Assembly: GCA_964525165.1 (NCBI GenBank)
Contig: CAZGGG010000001.1
Span: forward strand, 124,001-188,000
DNA from: JAWLFI01 sp964525165
Lineage (GTDB): Bacteria; Bacteroidota; Bacteroidia; Chitinophagales; Saprospiraceae
Direction: 5' to 3'
Length of the DNA stretch: 64,000 bases
In this document: positions 52,008 through 61,271 of the stretch, piece after piece
Numbering within the stretch: position 1 is the first letter of the stretch
Layout of the letters: each line of letters begins with the position of its first letter
The notes under the pieces: model-generated
What the model saw: the letters and a program-made list of their open reading frames with translations, nothing else
What the model was told of the DNA's origin: nothing
Databases searched by the model: none
Made by a program: the position numbers and the translations under genes

Positions 52008-53362
52008 CAGCTCTCTTTCTCTTCTTTTTTATTTTCTTTCTCTTGGACGCTATCTCCTTCTTTCAAGGTCTTAAATACTGCGTTAAAGGGACCACTTACT
52101 ACTGTTTGTCCTTTTTGTAAACCTTTGGTTATTTGGATATAATCACCATCTTGAATTCCGGTTTCGACTTCTGTCATGTTCACCGTATCAGACTCCACTA
52201 CGAAGACGACTTGAAGGTAATCATCATCTTTCTTAGCGGCCTTATTTTCTTTCTTTTTATCTCGGGTGGTTACAGCTCCGATGGGCACGCTGAGGGCATT
52301 CGGCACCGTTTGCGTCTTGATTTCAACATTTGCGGTCATACCGGGACGAAAAGCGTAAGCATTTTCTTTGGAAAGTAATTCCTGATAGGATTCCGGAAGA
52401 ATTCTGATTTTAACGATAAAGTTCGTGACTTGCTCTGTGTTGATACCGCTGGCTGCTGTGCCAATATCTGCAGCAGAACTAGCGATCTCGGTGACAATTC
52501 CCTTAAAGGTCTGATTTAAATAAGCGTCCACTTCAATATCTACTTCATTTCCTACTTCCACACGTAGGATGTCATTTTCACTCACTTCCACTCGAACTTC
52601 CATAGAGCTGAAATTGGCGATACGCATCAATTCCGTTCCGGCCATTTGAATGGTACCCACTACTCTTTCACCTTCTTCGACATTCAATTTGGATACAATC
52701 CCATCTGTTGGAGCATTGATAGTGGTCCGCTCCAGACTCGTCTTGAGTTCTTTTAAACTAGCTACTGCAGACTGAATATTATAAGAAGCGGACTCGATGG
52801 CTTTTTGAGCGGATTTTAATTGTGCTTCCGCAGATTTGAGATTGGCCTTTGCATTGTCCAGATTCAGCTGCGATTGTTCTAGTTCTTGTTGCGAAATGAC
52901 CTCTTCTTTAAATAGCTGTTCATTTCGATTATGAATTTGTATTTGAGTATTGAGTTGCGCTTTGGCCTGCTCCACTTGAGCTTCTGCTTGCGCTGCGGAA
53001 GCCTCGCTTTGTGCTTTTTGAGCCCTGGCGCTGCTTACTGCCGCTTGTCCTCTTTGCACTTGAGACTCTATGGCTTCCGGGTCAATCTGTGCTAAAAAAT
53101 CACCCGCTTGAACAGAGTCTCCTTCTTTTACCGAAAGGTTGAAGATCTCTCCACTCACATCAGAACTGATTTTCACCTCTTTCTCGGGATAGATTCTACC
53201 ACTGGCTTGTACAGATTGTATGATATATCTTTCTTCTACGGTAGCGTAGTCGACCTTTGTAGCGGAATTTCTGTTGCCCCCTTTAATGGCTGCAATAACA
53301 ATGAGTATGACCACAAAGGCAACGAGTGCCCAAATTCCCCACTTATTTTTCTTTTGTGCCAT
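52007..53362 (-). CDS. Periplasmic adaptor (HlyD/MacA type)
   Basis: A 451-residue membrane-fusion protein. It has one N-terminal membrane anchor (IWALVAFVVILIVIAAIKGG), a lipoyl-type domain (SGEIFNLSVKEGDSVQAGDF), a long Ala/Gln-rich coiled-coil hairpin (about 115-215), then barrel and C-terminal domains (GMTANVEIKTQTVPNALSVP). Its C-terminus is strongly charged (KEENKKEEKES). The MacA-like layout suggests a partner ABC permease or RND pump, but none is in the window. It starts two bases after the TolC gene on the same strand. Confidence 0.88.
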   Translation of the reverse strand: MAQKKNKWGIWALVAFVVILIVIAAIKGGNRNSATKVDYATVEERYIIQSVQASGRIYPEKEVKISSDVSGEIFNLSVKEGDSVQAGDFLAQIDPEAIESQVQRGQAAVSSARAQKAQSEASAAQAEAQVEQAKAQLNTQIQIHNRNEQLFKEEVISQQELEQSQLNLDNAKANLKSAEAQLKSAQKAIESASYNIQSAVASLKELKTSLERTTINAPTDGIVSKLNVEEGERVVGTIQMAGTELMRIANFSSMEVRVEVSENDILRVEVGNEVDIEVDAYLNQTFKGIVTEIASSAADIGTAASGINTEQVTNFIVKIRILPESYQELLSKENAYAFRPGMTANVEIKTQTVPNALSVPIGAVTTRDKKKENKAAKKDDDYLQVVFVVESDTVNMTEVETGIQDGDYIQITKGLQKGQTVVSGPFNAVFKTLKEGDSVQEKENKKEEKES

Positions 53363-53364
53363 GG

Positions 53365-54786
53365 TTATAATTTAATTGGTTGACCAAGGTAAAAATCCAC
53401 TATTTTCTGCCTGAATAAGTAATCATATTTAGCGAGTAATAGTTGTTGTTGTGCTGTTTGTTGTCTTTGCTGAACGTTGAATAAGTCGAAAGATGAAATC
53501 GTTCCCAATTCAAATTGTTTCAAAGCATTTTGATAGGCCACGTCTGACGCTTCAAAAGATCGTTCACTGGCTCTGTATGATTTTGAAGCAGCCTTTAAAT
53601 CGGTGACGGCCCGTTCTACATCAATTCTTACGGATTGTTCCTGCAGGTTTAACTGTTTCTCTGCGCGAACCTCTGAAATCTTAGCCAGCTGATAGCTCGC
53701 TGCATTTGCGTAGTTTGTGTAAATAGGGACATTCAATTGCAAACCAAAACCGTAACCCAGATTTTCATCTATTTGAGTGGCCCAATTGGCATCCTCAAAT
53801 ATAGGCTGCGGAGAGGCAAAGGATACTATACCCGTTTCACCATTGAAGGAGGCGGGAAATTGTTGGGTTACCAGATCTGTCCCCAATAATGTCCTTCCCT
53901 GTGTGGAATAATTACTATTCAAATTGCCACCCAATGTAAGGCTGGGATAGAATGCTGCTTGTGCGATTCTTTTTTCAAATCGTGCTGACTCTAAGTTGAG
54001 TTCTGCTGCTTTGATAGAGTATTGGGTGCTCAGTGCCGATTGATATACATATTTAGAGGCTTGTATTTCGTAGGCCGATGGGTTAATTTGAAAATCGGGT
54101 TTAATGATGTCAAATGCTTCATCAGCCGGGATTAAAAGTGCCTGTTTTAGTTGGAGCAAGGCCAACTGTAGCGTGTTTTCGGCAGTAATAAGATTCTGTG
54201 CCTGACTGGCTTCTTCCGCCTCAAAGTCCAAAAGTGTAGCCTTGTCTAATGCTCCTTCGCGGGCCAGAATCCGGTTTCTCTTAAGCTGATTCAGGGTATT
54301 ATCATATTGAGCTTGCGCAATGGCTAGATTTTCTTTTGCTAGTAGGGCATTGAGGTATAGGTTTGCAACTTGAAGTGCTAAATCCTGTCGGGCCTGCTCA
54401 TAGGTAGCTAAAGCAGCTTCTTTATTGACTTTTGCCTGGCGGATTGAGTTGTTGATTCGATTAGCGGCAAATAAGGTCATGCCGGCATTTAGTGAAATAC
54501 TATTAAAACCAAGAGAGGTAGCAATAAATTCATTGGAAGTCGGATCAATCGTTCGACCAAAATTGTAGCCAAAACTAGCTGTTCCGTTTAGGTTTGGATA
54601 GCGACTGTGGGCAGCTCTTTTCCTTTGGATATCAGCAGATTCTACGTCCAGGGCGGAAATATTTAAAGAAATATTTTTTTGATCAGCCCTATCAATGCAT
54701 CGTTGCAGGGTCCAAAGTTCTTCCTGCGCTTGCACTATAAAAGCTACTCCTGATATAAGGAAGCAGATCCATAAAAAGCGAAGCAT
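53365..54786 (-). CDS. TolC-family outer-membrane efflux protein (second copy)
   Basis: A 473-residue OEP-type channel with signal peptide (FLISGVAFIVQA) and two homologous helical repeats (ALQLALLQLKQALLIPADEA, then LFNVQQRQQTAQQQLLLAKY). It begins the mature part with ELWTLQRCIDRADQKNISLN. It differs in sequence from the TolC protein at 42226-43566 and is paired with a MacA-like adaptor. A -7-like box TACCTTTG lies at 54816-54809, about 23 bases upstream of the ATG. Confidence 0.9.
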   Translation of the reverse strand: MLRFLWICFLISGVAFIVQAQEELWTLQRCIDRADQKNISLNISALDVESADIQRKRAAHSRYPNLNGTASFGYNFGRTIDPTSNEFIATSLGFNSISLNAGMTLFAANRINNSIRQAKVNKEAALATYEQARQDLALQVANLYLNALLAKENLAIAQAQYDNTLNQLKRNRILAREGALDKATLLDFEAEEASQAQNLITAENTLQLALLQLKQALLIPADEAFDIIKPDFQINPSAYEIQASKYVYQSALSTQYSIKAAELNLESARFEKRIAQAAFYPSLTLGGNLNSNYSTQGRTLLGTDLVTQQFPASFNGETGIVSFASPQPIFEDANWATQIDENLGYGFGLQLNVPIYTNYANAASYQLAKISEVRAEKQLNLQEQSVRIDVERAVTDLKAASKSYRASERSFEASDVAYQNALKQFELGTISSFDLFNVQQRQQTAQQQLLLAKYDYLFRQKIVDFYLGQPIKL

Positions 54787-54875
54787 AATTCTTCTGATTG
54801 ATTTAAGGCAAAGGTATTGGAATTCTCTATGAAAAGAATATCTATACGATGAAACGGGTAAAATGATTGACTAAA

Positions 54876-56207
54876 TTAATCAGTCCCTGTACTTTCGTAA
54901 GTGAACATACCGATGAGTTGATCGTAGAAGGTGCCAAAAGGTCTGTAATAGATGAAGATCAAATAGTCATTGATCGTTTCAAATCTGCTCCCTTCAATAT
55001 CGGTCCAGCTGATCTCACCCGTAGCAATATCTTTGGTGACATACATATATTCGTAGTACCCCTGTTTCAGGAGTAATTCTTTGTAATACACCTGGTCTTC
55101 AGGTGCGTAATCCATCTTGCTGTTGTCATCTAACTTCCAATTATTGAAAGCGCCTACTATAAAGACTTCCTTATCCGGAAATTGTTGACGATTTAGGGAA
55201 AAGTGAACATTGACATACTCACTCAATAAATCGATTCGCTGGTCCATGATCATTTCATCTTCAGCGAGCACCTGGGCGATGTTTTCATCTTCAGTACTAT
55301 GATCGACATAATTAGAGGCTGCGTCCATATTTTGCAATACGAATTTACCGTTGATGTCAAAGTACGTGAAGTAATTGTCACCTCTGGGCCGGTCCGTTTT
55401 CAAGACGACATGAATGGTATCCAATGATCGATAAATTTCGAATACTCTCTCTGTCCGGAATTGAATATTACGCACATCGAAGTACCTAAATTCCTTCCAG
55501 GCCGGAAATACAATTTGGTTTTGATAATCAAAAGAAATGGTATTCAAAGAGACATTAATCGGCGGGATTTCTCGATAGCCATTTTCCCAAATTCCGTTTT
55601 GATAGATCTGAGCGGAAACTTCTTTAAATGGATTACGTACTGTAAAGTCTTCATAGGTGGCGAAGAAGTCTATTTCATGATGTGTTCTGGAAATAGATTG
55701 ATTGACTGGACGCTGAACTCTAATGTTGATATCCAAAATAGGGTCCACCACAAAGATTCTTCGGGTAAAAGCTATCCTTTTGTCTCCGTCGTCTTTATAA
55801 ACTACGAGTATATAGTTACCACTTAAGCGCCAGGACATTTTATTATTGGGCAACACCAACTCATAATGATGGTAAGGAACATCCGTTCCGTTGGATACGA
55901 AATAATCGAAGATTTCTTCCTCTACAAATCCATTTCTAAAGTCGAAATCTTGAATTTCGGTAGAGTAATTCCAATCCTTATCACAATGGAAAAAACTATA
56001 AGTATACTGTGCGAATTGCCCCGTAATATCGTCGAATTCAATCTTTAGTTGATTTCTATTAAGGTCTACAATCGGATATCCGGTGATGATATTTCTTGGG
56101 TAAATAGCTAACGATTTGATCTCATCCAGATAGATAGAGTCCACCGCGGGAAAGTTTTGGGCCTGCAGGCTCATACCGGTAAGAAAGAATATCAAGAAAA
56201 ACCTCAT
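54876..56207 (-). CDS. Type IX secretion system plug protein (DUF5103)
   Basis: A 443-residue exported protein: signal peptide MRFFLIFFLTGMSLQAQ from ATG 56207, then beta-rich domains (VDLNRNQLKIEFDDITGQFA, SFFHCDKDWNYSTEIQDFDF) and a C-terminal E-set/AMPK-glycogen-binding-like fold (FIVGAFNNWKLDDNSKMDY). The match is to the DUF5103 family, named after the plug that closes the T9SS SprA pore when no substrate is engaged. An ATG at 56246 also exists, but the leader starts later. Together with PorQ this shows that T9SS is present. Confidence 0.83.
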   Translation of the reverse strand: MRFFLIFFLTGMSLQAQNFPAVDSIYLDEIKSLAIYPRNIITGYPIVDLNRNQLKIEFDDITGQFAQYTYSFFHCDKDWNYSTEIQDFDFRNGFVEEEIFDYFVSNGTDVPYHHYELVLPNNKMSWRLSGNYILVVYKDDGDKRIAFTRRIFVVDPILDINIRVQRPVNQSISRTHHEIDFFATYEDFTVRNPFKEVSAQIYQNGIWENGYREIPPINVSLNTISFDYQNQIVFPAWKEFRYFDVRNIQFRTERVFEIYRSLDTIHVVLKTDRPRGDNYFTYFDINGKFVLQNMDAASNYVDHSTEDENIAQVLAEDEMIMDQRIDLLSEYVNVHFSLNRQQFPDKEVFIVGAFNNWKLDDNSKMDYAPEDQVYYKELLLKQGYYEYMYVTKDIATGEISWTDIEGSRFETINDYLIFIYYRPFGTFYDQLIGMFTYESTGTD

Positions 56208-56232
56208 GAAACTGGTGATTTCGTCAAAAATA

Positions 56233-56901
56233 TCAATTTGCTTCATGCCTCAAAAATGATTTATCGCCAAATAAACGTTTACTGACATAAAGAGATTGCT
56301 TTTCATAGAACCTCCATGGCCATTCTTTGGCATCTCCGGCATAATCGATCCCTATTCTTTTGGAAACCATAAGCTCATCTGCGGAAAGGGGCGTAGGTGG
56401 CTGAAATAGTTGTAAAGGCGAGCTTTGGGCAAGGAGGTATGATTCATTGAGGGTCCGATCAATACCCAATGCCTGAGTGAGTTTACCCGGGCCATTCGTC
56501 AGGTTTTGCGTAGATTTTATTTTTCGATTTTCATCCATAAAATCCCTTCCCCATATGGGTTCAAGGGCTCGAATGAGCACTGCATGGGCATAGGATTCCG
56601 GACCGCTTACGATATTGAAGAGGTGATGAATCCCATAACATAAGTAGATATATGCATGACCACCTTTTGCAAACATGATTTCAGTTCTCTTCGTCCTGCG
56701 ATTAAGGTGCGCATGACAAGCAGGGTCATGAGGTGCTTGATAGGCTTCTGTCTCTACAATTTTACCTCCGACGGCCTTGCCTTCTATCCAATGTACCAAG
56801 AAATGCCCTACTAATTCTCTGGCCAATCGGACCGTATCCTTTTGTTCCAGAAATTCAGAAGAAACCGGTTGTAAGTCCTTCACCGAAGGAGGCTGCATCA
56901 T
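56233..56901 (-). CDS. DNA-3-methyladenine glycosylase (AAG/MPG family)
   Basis: Removes alkylated purines and hypoxanthine from DNA in base excision repair. The 222-residue protein has the family signature: LARELVGHFLVHWIEGKAVG, KIVETEAYQAPHDPACHAHL (catalytic Glu), MFAKGGHAYIYLCYGIHHLF and VLIRALEPIWG. Start is ATG 56901 or 56898. It overlaps the guaB stop by one base and the extended plug reading frame by 14 bases. Confidence 0.92.
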   Translation of the reverse strand: MMQPPSVKDLQPVSSEFLEQKDTVRLARELVGHFLVHWIEGKAVGGKIVETEAYQAPHDPACHAHLNRRTKRTEIMFAKGGHAYIYLCYGIHHLFNIVSGPESYAHAVLIRALEPIWGRDFMDENRKIKSTQNLTNGPGKLTQALGIDRTLNESYLLAQSSPLQLFQPPTPLSADELMVSKRIGIDYAGDAKEWPWRFYEKQSLYVSKRLFGDKSFLRHEAN

Positions 56902-58382
56902 TATCTACGGCTATAATTAGGCGATTCTTTGGTGATATGCACATCATGCGGATGGCTTTCTGCCACTCCGGCTGAAGTGATTCTTACAAATTGAGATGCT
57001 TTTAGATCGTTAATGGTGGCTGCCCCACAATAGCCCATTCCTGCTCTCAGTCCACCAATGTATTGAACCATCACTTCTGCCAAAGATCCTTTGTAGGCGA
57101 TTCGTCCCTCTATTCCTTCAGGCACTAATTTCTTAATATCGTCTTCTACATCCTGGAAGTATCTGTCTTTCGACCCTTTTTCCATGGCAGATAAGGAGCC
57201 CATGCCACGATAAACCTTGAACTTACGGCCTTCGTAAATAATGGTCTCTCCCGGAGCTTCTTCTACACCCGCAAATAGACTTCCGGCCATAATGGTAGAA
57301 GCTCCAGCTGCTAATGCTTTTGGAATATCCCCTGTAAATCGAATTCCCCCATCGCCAATGACCGGAACACCTGAATTTGCAATAGCAGAGTAAGCACGAT
57401 AGATAGCTGTTAATTGAGGCACTCCAACTCCTGCCACGACTCTAGTAGTGCAAATACTACCGGGTCCAACCCCTACTTTTACACCATCCGCTCCGGCTTC
57501 AACTAATGCTTTCGCAGCGGCTCCTGTGGCCACATTGCCTCCTATGATTTGTAGATCCGGATGTTCGCTTTTGATGGCTTTGATGGTATCAAGTACTCCT
57601 TTACTATGCCCATGAGCTGTATCCACACATACGACATCTACATCTACCTCTACCAGAGCATTGATCCGCTCCATGGTGTCTGCGGTTACTCCTACGGCTG
57701 CGCCTACCATCAAACGTCCATAGTCATCTTTATTAGCATCGGGAAAGTCTTTGACTTTCATTAGATCCTTGTAGGTGATCAAGCCAGCCAGCCGTCCATT
57801 TTGATCTACGACAGGAAGTTTTTCAATTTTATATTTCTGGAGGATTTCTTGGGCTTTATCCATGTTGGTTCCTAAAGGAGCCGTAATTAGGTTTTCAGCC
57901 GTCATGATTTGTGTGATCGGACGTGTTAAATCCTCTTCAAAGCGCAGGTCTCTGTTAGTCAGAATTCCTATCAATTGGTTTTGCTCGTTGATTACAGGAA
58001 TCCCCCCTATTTTATATCTGCTCATCATTGTGAGCGCTTCACCTACAACTGCATTTTTAGTGAGGGTGACCGGGTCAATGATCATTCCGCTTTCAGATCT
58101 TTTAACGGACCGAACCTGATCTGCTTGAGCCTCAATGGTCATGTTTTTATGGATCATTCCAATCCCACCCTGACGCGCAATTGCGATGGCCAGATGTTTT
58201 TCTGTGACTGTATCCATAGCTGCGGAAACTATGGGTACATTGATTCTGAGATCCCTAGTTAGTTTGGATGAAATATTGACTTCCCTGGGCAAAACTTCTG
58301 AGTAGGCAGGGACTAAAAGTACGTCGTCGAAGGTGAGGCCTTCCTGAAAAAACTTATCTTTCTCTGAGTAATTCTTTTCCAT
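56901..58382 (-). CDS. guaB: Inosine-5'-monophosphate dehydrogenase
   Basis: Oxidises IMP to XMP, the committed step of GMP synthesis. The 493-residue protein (from ATG 58382) has GLTFDDVLLVPAYSEV, the core barrel, a CBS pair (about residues 95-215), NAD-binding GVGPGSICTTRVVAGVG with catalytic Cys near 309, and the flap region YRGMGSLSAM. The ATG at 58382 lies only three bases from an exact -7 box, so its mRNA may be leaderless. mpg follows with overlapping ends. Confidence 0.95.
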   Translation of the reverse strand: MEKNYSEKDKFFQEGLTFDDVLLVPAYSEVLPREVNISSKLTRDLRINVPIVSAAMDTVTEKHLAIAIARQGGIGMIHKNMTIEAQADQVRSVKRSESGMIIDPVTLTKNAVVGEALTMMSRYKIGGIPVINEQNQLIGILTNRDLRFEEDLTRPITQIMTAENLITAPLGTNMDKAQEILQKYKIEKLPVVDQNGRLAGLITYKDLMKVKDFPDANKDDYGRLMVGAAVGVTADTMERINALVEVDVDVVCVDTAHGHSKGVLDTIKAIKSEHPDLQIIGGNVATGAAAKALVEAGADGVKVGVGPGSICTTRVVAGVGVPQLTAIYRAYSAIANSGVPVIGDGGIRFTGDIPKALAAGASTIMAGSLFAGVEEAPGETIIYEGRKFKVYRGMGSLSAMEKGSKDRYFQDVEDDIKKLVPEGIEGRIAYKGSLAEVMVQYIGGLRAGMGYCGAATINDLKASQFVRITSAGVAESHPHDVHITKESPNYSRR

Positions 58383-58385
58383 GTG

Positions 58386-58415
58386 CAAAAGTAGACATTT
58401 TTGGAAAGAGACAAA
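58386..58415 (-). promoter_or_regulatory. Promoter of guaB
   Basis: Minus strand TTTG (58415-58412), 18 bases, then TACTTTTG (58393-58386). Both boxes and the spacing match the Bacteroidota consensus. The start codon begins four bases past the -7 box. Confidence 0.65.
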
Positions 58416-58441
58416 AGTTAGAACATCAAAAAACAAGTAAA

Positions 58442-58912
58442 ATGTTGAGCGTTTTAAGTGATGATCATTTCATGAAAATGGCCCTTCAGGAGGCTCAGAC
58501 TGCTTATGAGAAGGGTGAAGTGCCTGTTGGGGCTGTCGTCGTCGCCCATCAGCGAGTGATTGCCAAAGCTCATAATCAGACAGAGTTACTCAAGGATGTC
58601 ACAGCACATGCTGAAATGCTGGCAATTACAGCTGCAGCTCATGCTATCGGAGGAAAATATCTTAATGAGTGCACCTTATATGTCACTTTGGAACCTTGTG
58701 CAATGTGCGCCGGTGCTTTAAAATGGGCTCAATTGGGCAGATTGGTCTATGGGGCAGAAGATGACAAAGGAGGCTATTCTACAGTAGATAGTCAATTGTT
58801 GCACAAAGAAACGGAGGTAGCTTTTGGGGTGCTTCGTGATTCCTGCAGTGCCTTGCTCACTCAATTTTTCAAGGAACAACGAGCGCGGAAACGATATTTA
58901 AAGAATCGTTAA
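58442..58912 (+). CDS. tadA: tRNA-specific adenosine deaminase
   Basis: TadA deaminates A34 to inosine in tRNA-Arg. The 156-residue protein has the zinc-site residues His56 and Glu58 (AHAEMLAIT) and Cys86/Cys89 (LEPCAMCAGALKW), plus VPVGAVVVAHQRVIAKAHN. GAEDDKGGYSTVDSQLLH is typical of TadA as opposed to guanine deaminases. It diverges from guaB with 59 bases between starts. The Met at residue 11 (MKMALQEAQ) is an alternative start. Confidence 0.9.
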   Translation: MLSVLSDDHFMKMALQEAQTAYEKGEVPVGAVVVAHQRVIAKAHNQTELLKDVTAHAEMLAITAAAHAIGGKYLNECTLYVTLEPCAMCAGALKWAQLGRLVYGAEDDKGGYSTVDSQLLHKETEVAFGVLRDSCSALLTQFFKEQRARKRYLKNR

Positions 58913-58984
58913 AGAGCGTTAAACAGTTTTAAAGTTCTTTACATACCCTTGAAAACCCATTACATTGATAGCAAAACTAGAATT

Positions 58985-59518
58985 ATGCGCTGGATTTGGA
59001 TCACTTTGGGAGCCGCTATATTATTAAGTTCATGCAGTGCGCAACTGCAACCTTTTACAGAGCGGATATATGATGAAACTTATTGGACCACTGAGGAATT
59101 GCAGCAAGTACAATTCTTCTTGTCACGGGATATTGTGCTTAGCCAAAGGGTGGAAGGCTCCAGATCAACAGTTGACAGAGGAGAAATTATCATCGAAAAT
59201 GGCGCCAAGGTTCGGCAAGTAGTAATTCCATCCGGCACTCCGGGTCAATTTATTTTTAGCCCTGATAAAAAGAGATTTGCTATATCATTTGAATCTAATC
59301 CGGATCATTATTTAATGTTTGGTCCCAATCCCAAACTTGATGATCGATATACCTTATTGGCTTCTTCCTGGAACAGAGATAAAGGTATCGTTTCTTATGC
59401 CGGCGAAAAATGGCTGGCAGACAGGTCTTCTGCTGCATCTTACCTCATGGTGGATATCAAGCGTTTAGGAAAATATGAGCGCGAAAGAAAAGTGTTGAGA
59501 GGCAGACGTATCAACTGA
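58985..59518 (+). CDS. Lipoprotein of unknown function
   Basis: A 177-residue predicted lipoprotein: leader ITLGAAILLSSC with Cys17, from ATG 58985 (the frame also opens further upstream at a TTG). Mature part: TYWTTEELQQVQFFLSRDIV, then IIIENGAKVRQVVIPSGTPG and ISFESNPDHYLMFGPNPKLD, mainly beta. I recognise no family. Its 3' end overlaps the convergent pcm gene by eight bases. The C-terminus is strongly basic (KYERERKVLRGRRIN). Confidence 0.75.
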   Translation: MRWIWITLGAAILLSSCSAQLQPFTERIYDETYWTTEELQQVQFFLSRDIVLSQRVEGSRSTVDRGEIIIENGAKVRQVVIPSGTPGQFIFSPDKKRFAISFESNPDHYLMFGPNPKLDDRYTLLASSWNRDKGIVSYAGEKWLADRSSAASYLMVDIKRLGKYERERKVLRGRRIN

Positions 59519-60149
59519 GTCCGGGCAGTAGGGGTACAAAGCGATAATCACCGTGGTCCTCTCGAAGAAATTGATTGCCTTTTCTGGTAATTCGATACAT
59601 TTTTTGAGTTTTCCCCTTGCCTACAGGAATCACCATGATCCCATCATCCGCCAGCTGATGCAGCAAAGCCTTTGGAATTTCTGGAGCGCCCGCAGTGACA
59701 ATAATTTTTTGGAAAGGCGCATGTTTTTCCAATCCTTGATAACCGTCACCCAAATACAATCGGACATGAATACCCAGTTTTTTTAACAGGAGTCCTGCTT
59801 GTTTATGGAGGGCCTGAATGCGTTCAATGGAGTAAACCTTGGCACCCATATTTGCCAGAATAGAAGCCTGATAGCCGGAGCCCGTTCCGATTTCCAGTAC
59901 TTTATCTCCTGATTGGATTTCCAGTAATTCTGTTTGACGGGCAACTGTGTACGGTTGAGAAATGGTTTGATCACAATCAATACCAAAAGCTTTGTCCTTA
60001 TACGCCCATTCGTCAAAGGCAACATCCAGAAAATAATGTCGAGGGATTTCCCACATGGCATCTAGAATTCGTTCATCTCGAATGCCTTTGGCTCGTAGCT
60101 CTTCGATCATTCTTTTTCTCAGCCCCTTTTGACGGTAGGTGTCCTTCAT
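59511..60149 (-). CDS. pcm: Protein-L-isoaspartate O-methyltransferase
   Basis: Methylates isoaspartyl residues to start repair of aged proteins. The 212-residue protein has AFGIDCDQTISQPYTVARQT, the SAM site LEIGTGSGYQASILANMG and IIVTAGAPEIPKALLHQL. IPVGKGKTQKMYRITR lies near the C-terminus. The ATG at 60149 lies four bases after a TATATTTG box, as for guaB. It overlaps the lipoprotein gene by eight bases. Confidence 0.93.
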   Translation of the reverse strand: MKDTYRQKGLRKRMIEELRAKGIRDERILDAMWEIPRHYFLDVAFDEWAYKDKAFGIDCDQTISQPYTVARQTELLEIQSGDKVLEIGTGSGYQASILANMGAKVYSIERIQALHKQAGLLLKKLGIHVRLYLGDGYQGLEKHAPFQKIIVTAGAPEIPKALLHQLADDGIMVIPVGKGKTQKMYRITRKGNQFLREDHGDYRFVPLLPGLS

Positions 60150-60153
60150 ATTA

Positions 60154-60161
60154 CAAATATA
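60154..60161 (-). promoter_or_regulatory. Putative -7 box of pcm
   Basis: TATATTTG on the minus strand, four bases before the ATG. No -33 box is visible at normal spacing. Confidence 0.4.
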
Positions 60162-60301
60162 TTATAAGTGATTAAATAATTGTCGTTTGAGAAACGCCAA
60201 GGCCATATAATTCTCGTAGAACGCTGATAAATCGAACTGCTTGTGCAAACTATTGTTTATCAAGCCTCTATGTTGAGTAAATCAATGAGAATAGAATTTA
60301 A

Positions 60302-61183
60302 GTGCTTGATCGGATATTTACATTTTTCTTTGGTAAAAAATTCAGAGGCAGATTTGAAAAGCTGACACTGTACCTGGCCATAGGTAGTTTCATCATTCAT
60401 TTAATATTGATCATCCTGCATGATCTTCATTGGATTGATTTAGGCGCATCTACCAAGGAATTGTTTATCAGTCCTGTCACAGCCATTTATACACCCTTTT
60501 CCTTCATACTTATTTATGAGGTCTATCTGTTGATTTATCACCTACAAGACTCCTTTACTATTTCTATTGGGAAACAATTTGAGATTATTTCGCTCATTAT
60601 TATTCGTAGAATTTTCAAGGATATTTCTATGGTAGATCTCCATAGTGATTGGCATCAAAGCAGTCACAACCTTTTATTGGCTTCAGACATGCTTACCATT
60701 GTGCTTTTATTCTTGCTGATTTATGGGTTTTATCGTCTGAGACAACAGAAGCCGGAGTTTAAACCAAGAAAATCGATTGAGCGGTTTGTTCGTTTTAAAA
60801 AGCTGATCAGTGTAGTTCTGGCTCCGATATTATTTGGATTGGCTATTTATAGCTTGGCCGATTGGTTAATGGACTTACAAAAGTTCAATATGGGAGAAAT
60901 CAGCCAATTGAAAGACATCAATAAAATCTTTTACAATGAGTTTTTCACCCTGATGGTCTTATTTGATGTGTTGATCTTAATGGTCTCATTTAAGTATACG
61001 GATAATTATAGTCAGCTCATTCGGAATTCAGGATTCATTATTTCCACCATACTCATCCGGCTTTCATTTTCTGCAGAAGGAATACTGAACCCTTTACTGA
61101 TCCTCATAGCAGTATTGTTTGGAGTCTTAATGTTATGGATTTACAACTTGGTAGGTGCTCTTGAGATCCATCGTTCTGCATGA
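60302..61183 (+). CDS. Multi-pass membrane protein of unknown function
   Basis: A 293-residue integral membrane protein with about seven or eight hydrophobic segments (YLAIGSFIIHLILIILHD, FSFILIYEVYLLIYHL, MLTIVLLFLLIYGFY, LISVVLAPILFGLAIYSLAD, FTLMVLFDVLILMVSF and others). Positively charged linkers follow several segments (RRIFKDIS, RLRQQKPEFKPRKS). The start appears to be GTG 60302. I recognise no family; the first four spans recall a voltage-sensor-like bundle, but no pore motif is seen. It stands alone between pcm (divergent) and the phosphohexomutase gene. Confidence 0.72.
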   Translation: MLDRIFTFFFGKKFRGRFEKLTLYLAIGSFIIHLILIILHDLHWIDLGASTKELFISPVTAIYTPFSFILIYEVYLLIYHLQDSFTISIGKQFEIISLIIIRRIFKDISMVDLHSDWHQSSHNLLLASDMLTIVLLFLLIYGFYRLRQQKPEFKPRKSIERFVRFKKLISVVLAPILFGLAIYSLADWLMDLQKFNMGEISQLKDINKIFYNEFFTLMVLFDVLILMVSFKYTDNYSQLIRNSGFIISTILIRLSFSAEGILNPLLILIAVLFGVLMLWIYNLVGALEIHRSA

Positions 61184-61271
61184 GGGATCAAGGATGAACG
61201 AGCCGGTATTGCTTTCTTTTGAATTGCTTATGAATTGGGATTTAAATATTGTTAAATCGCTGAGAAAATCC

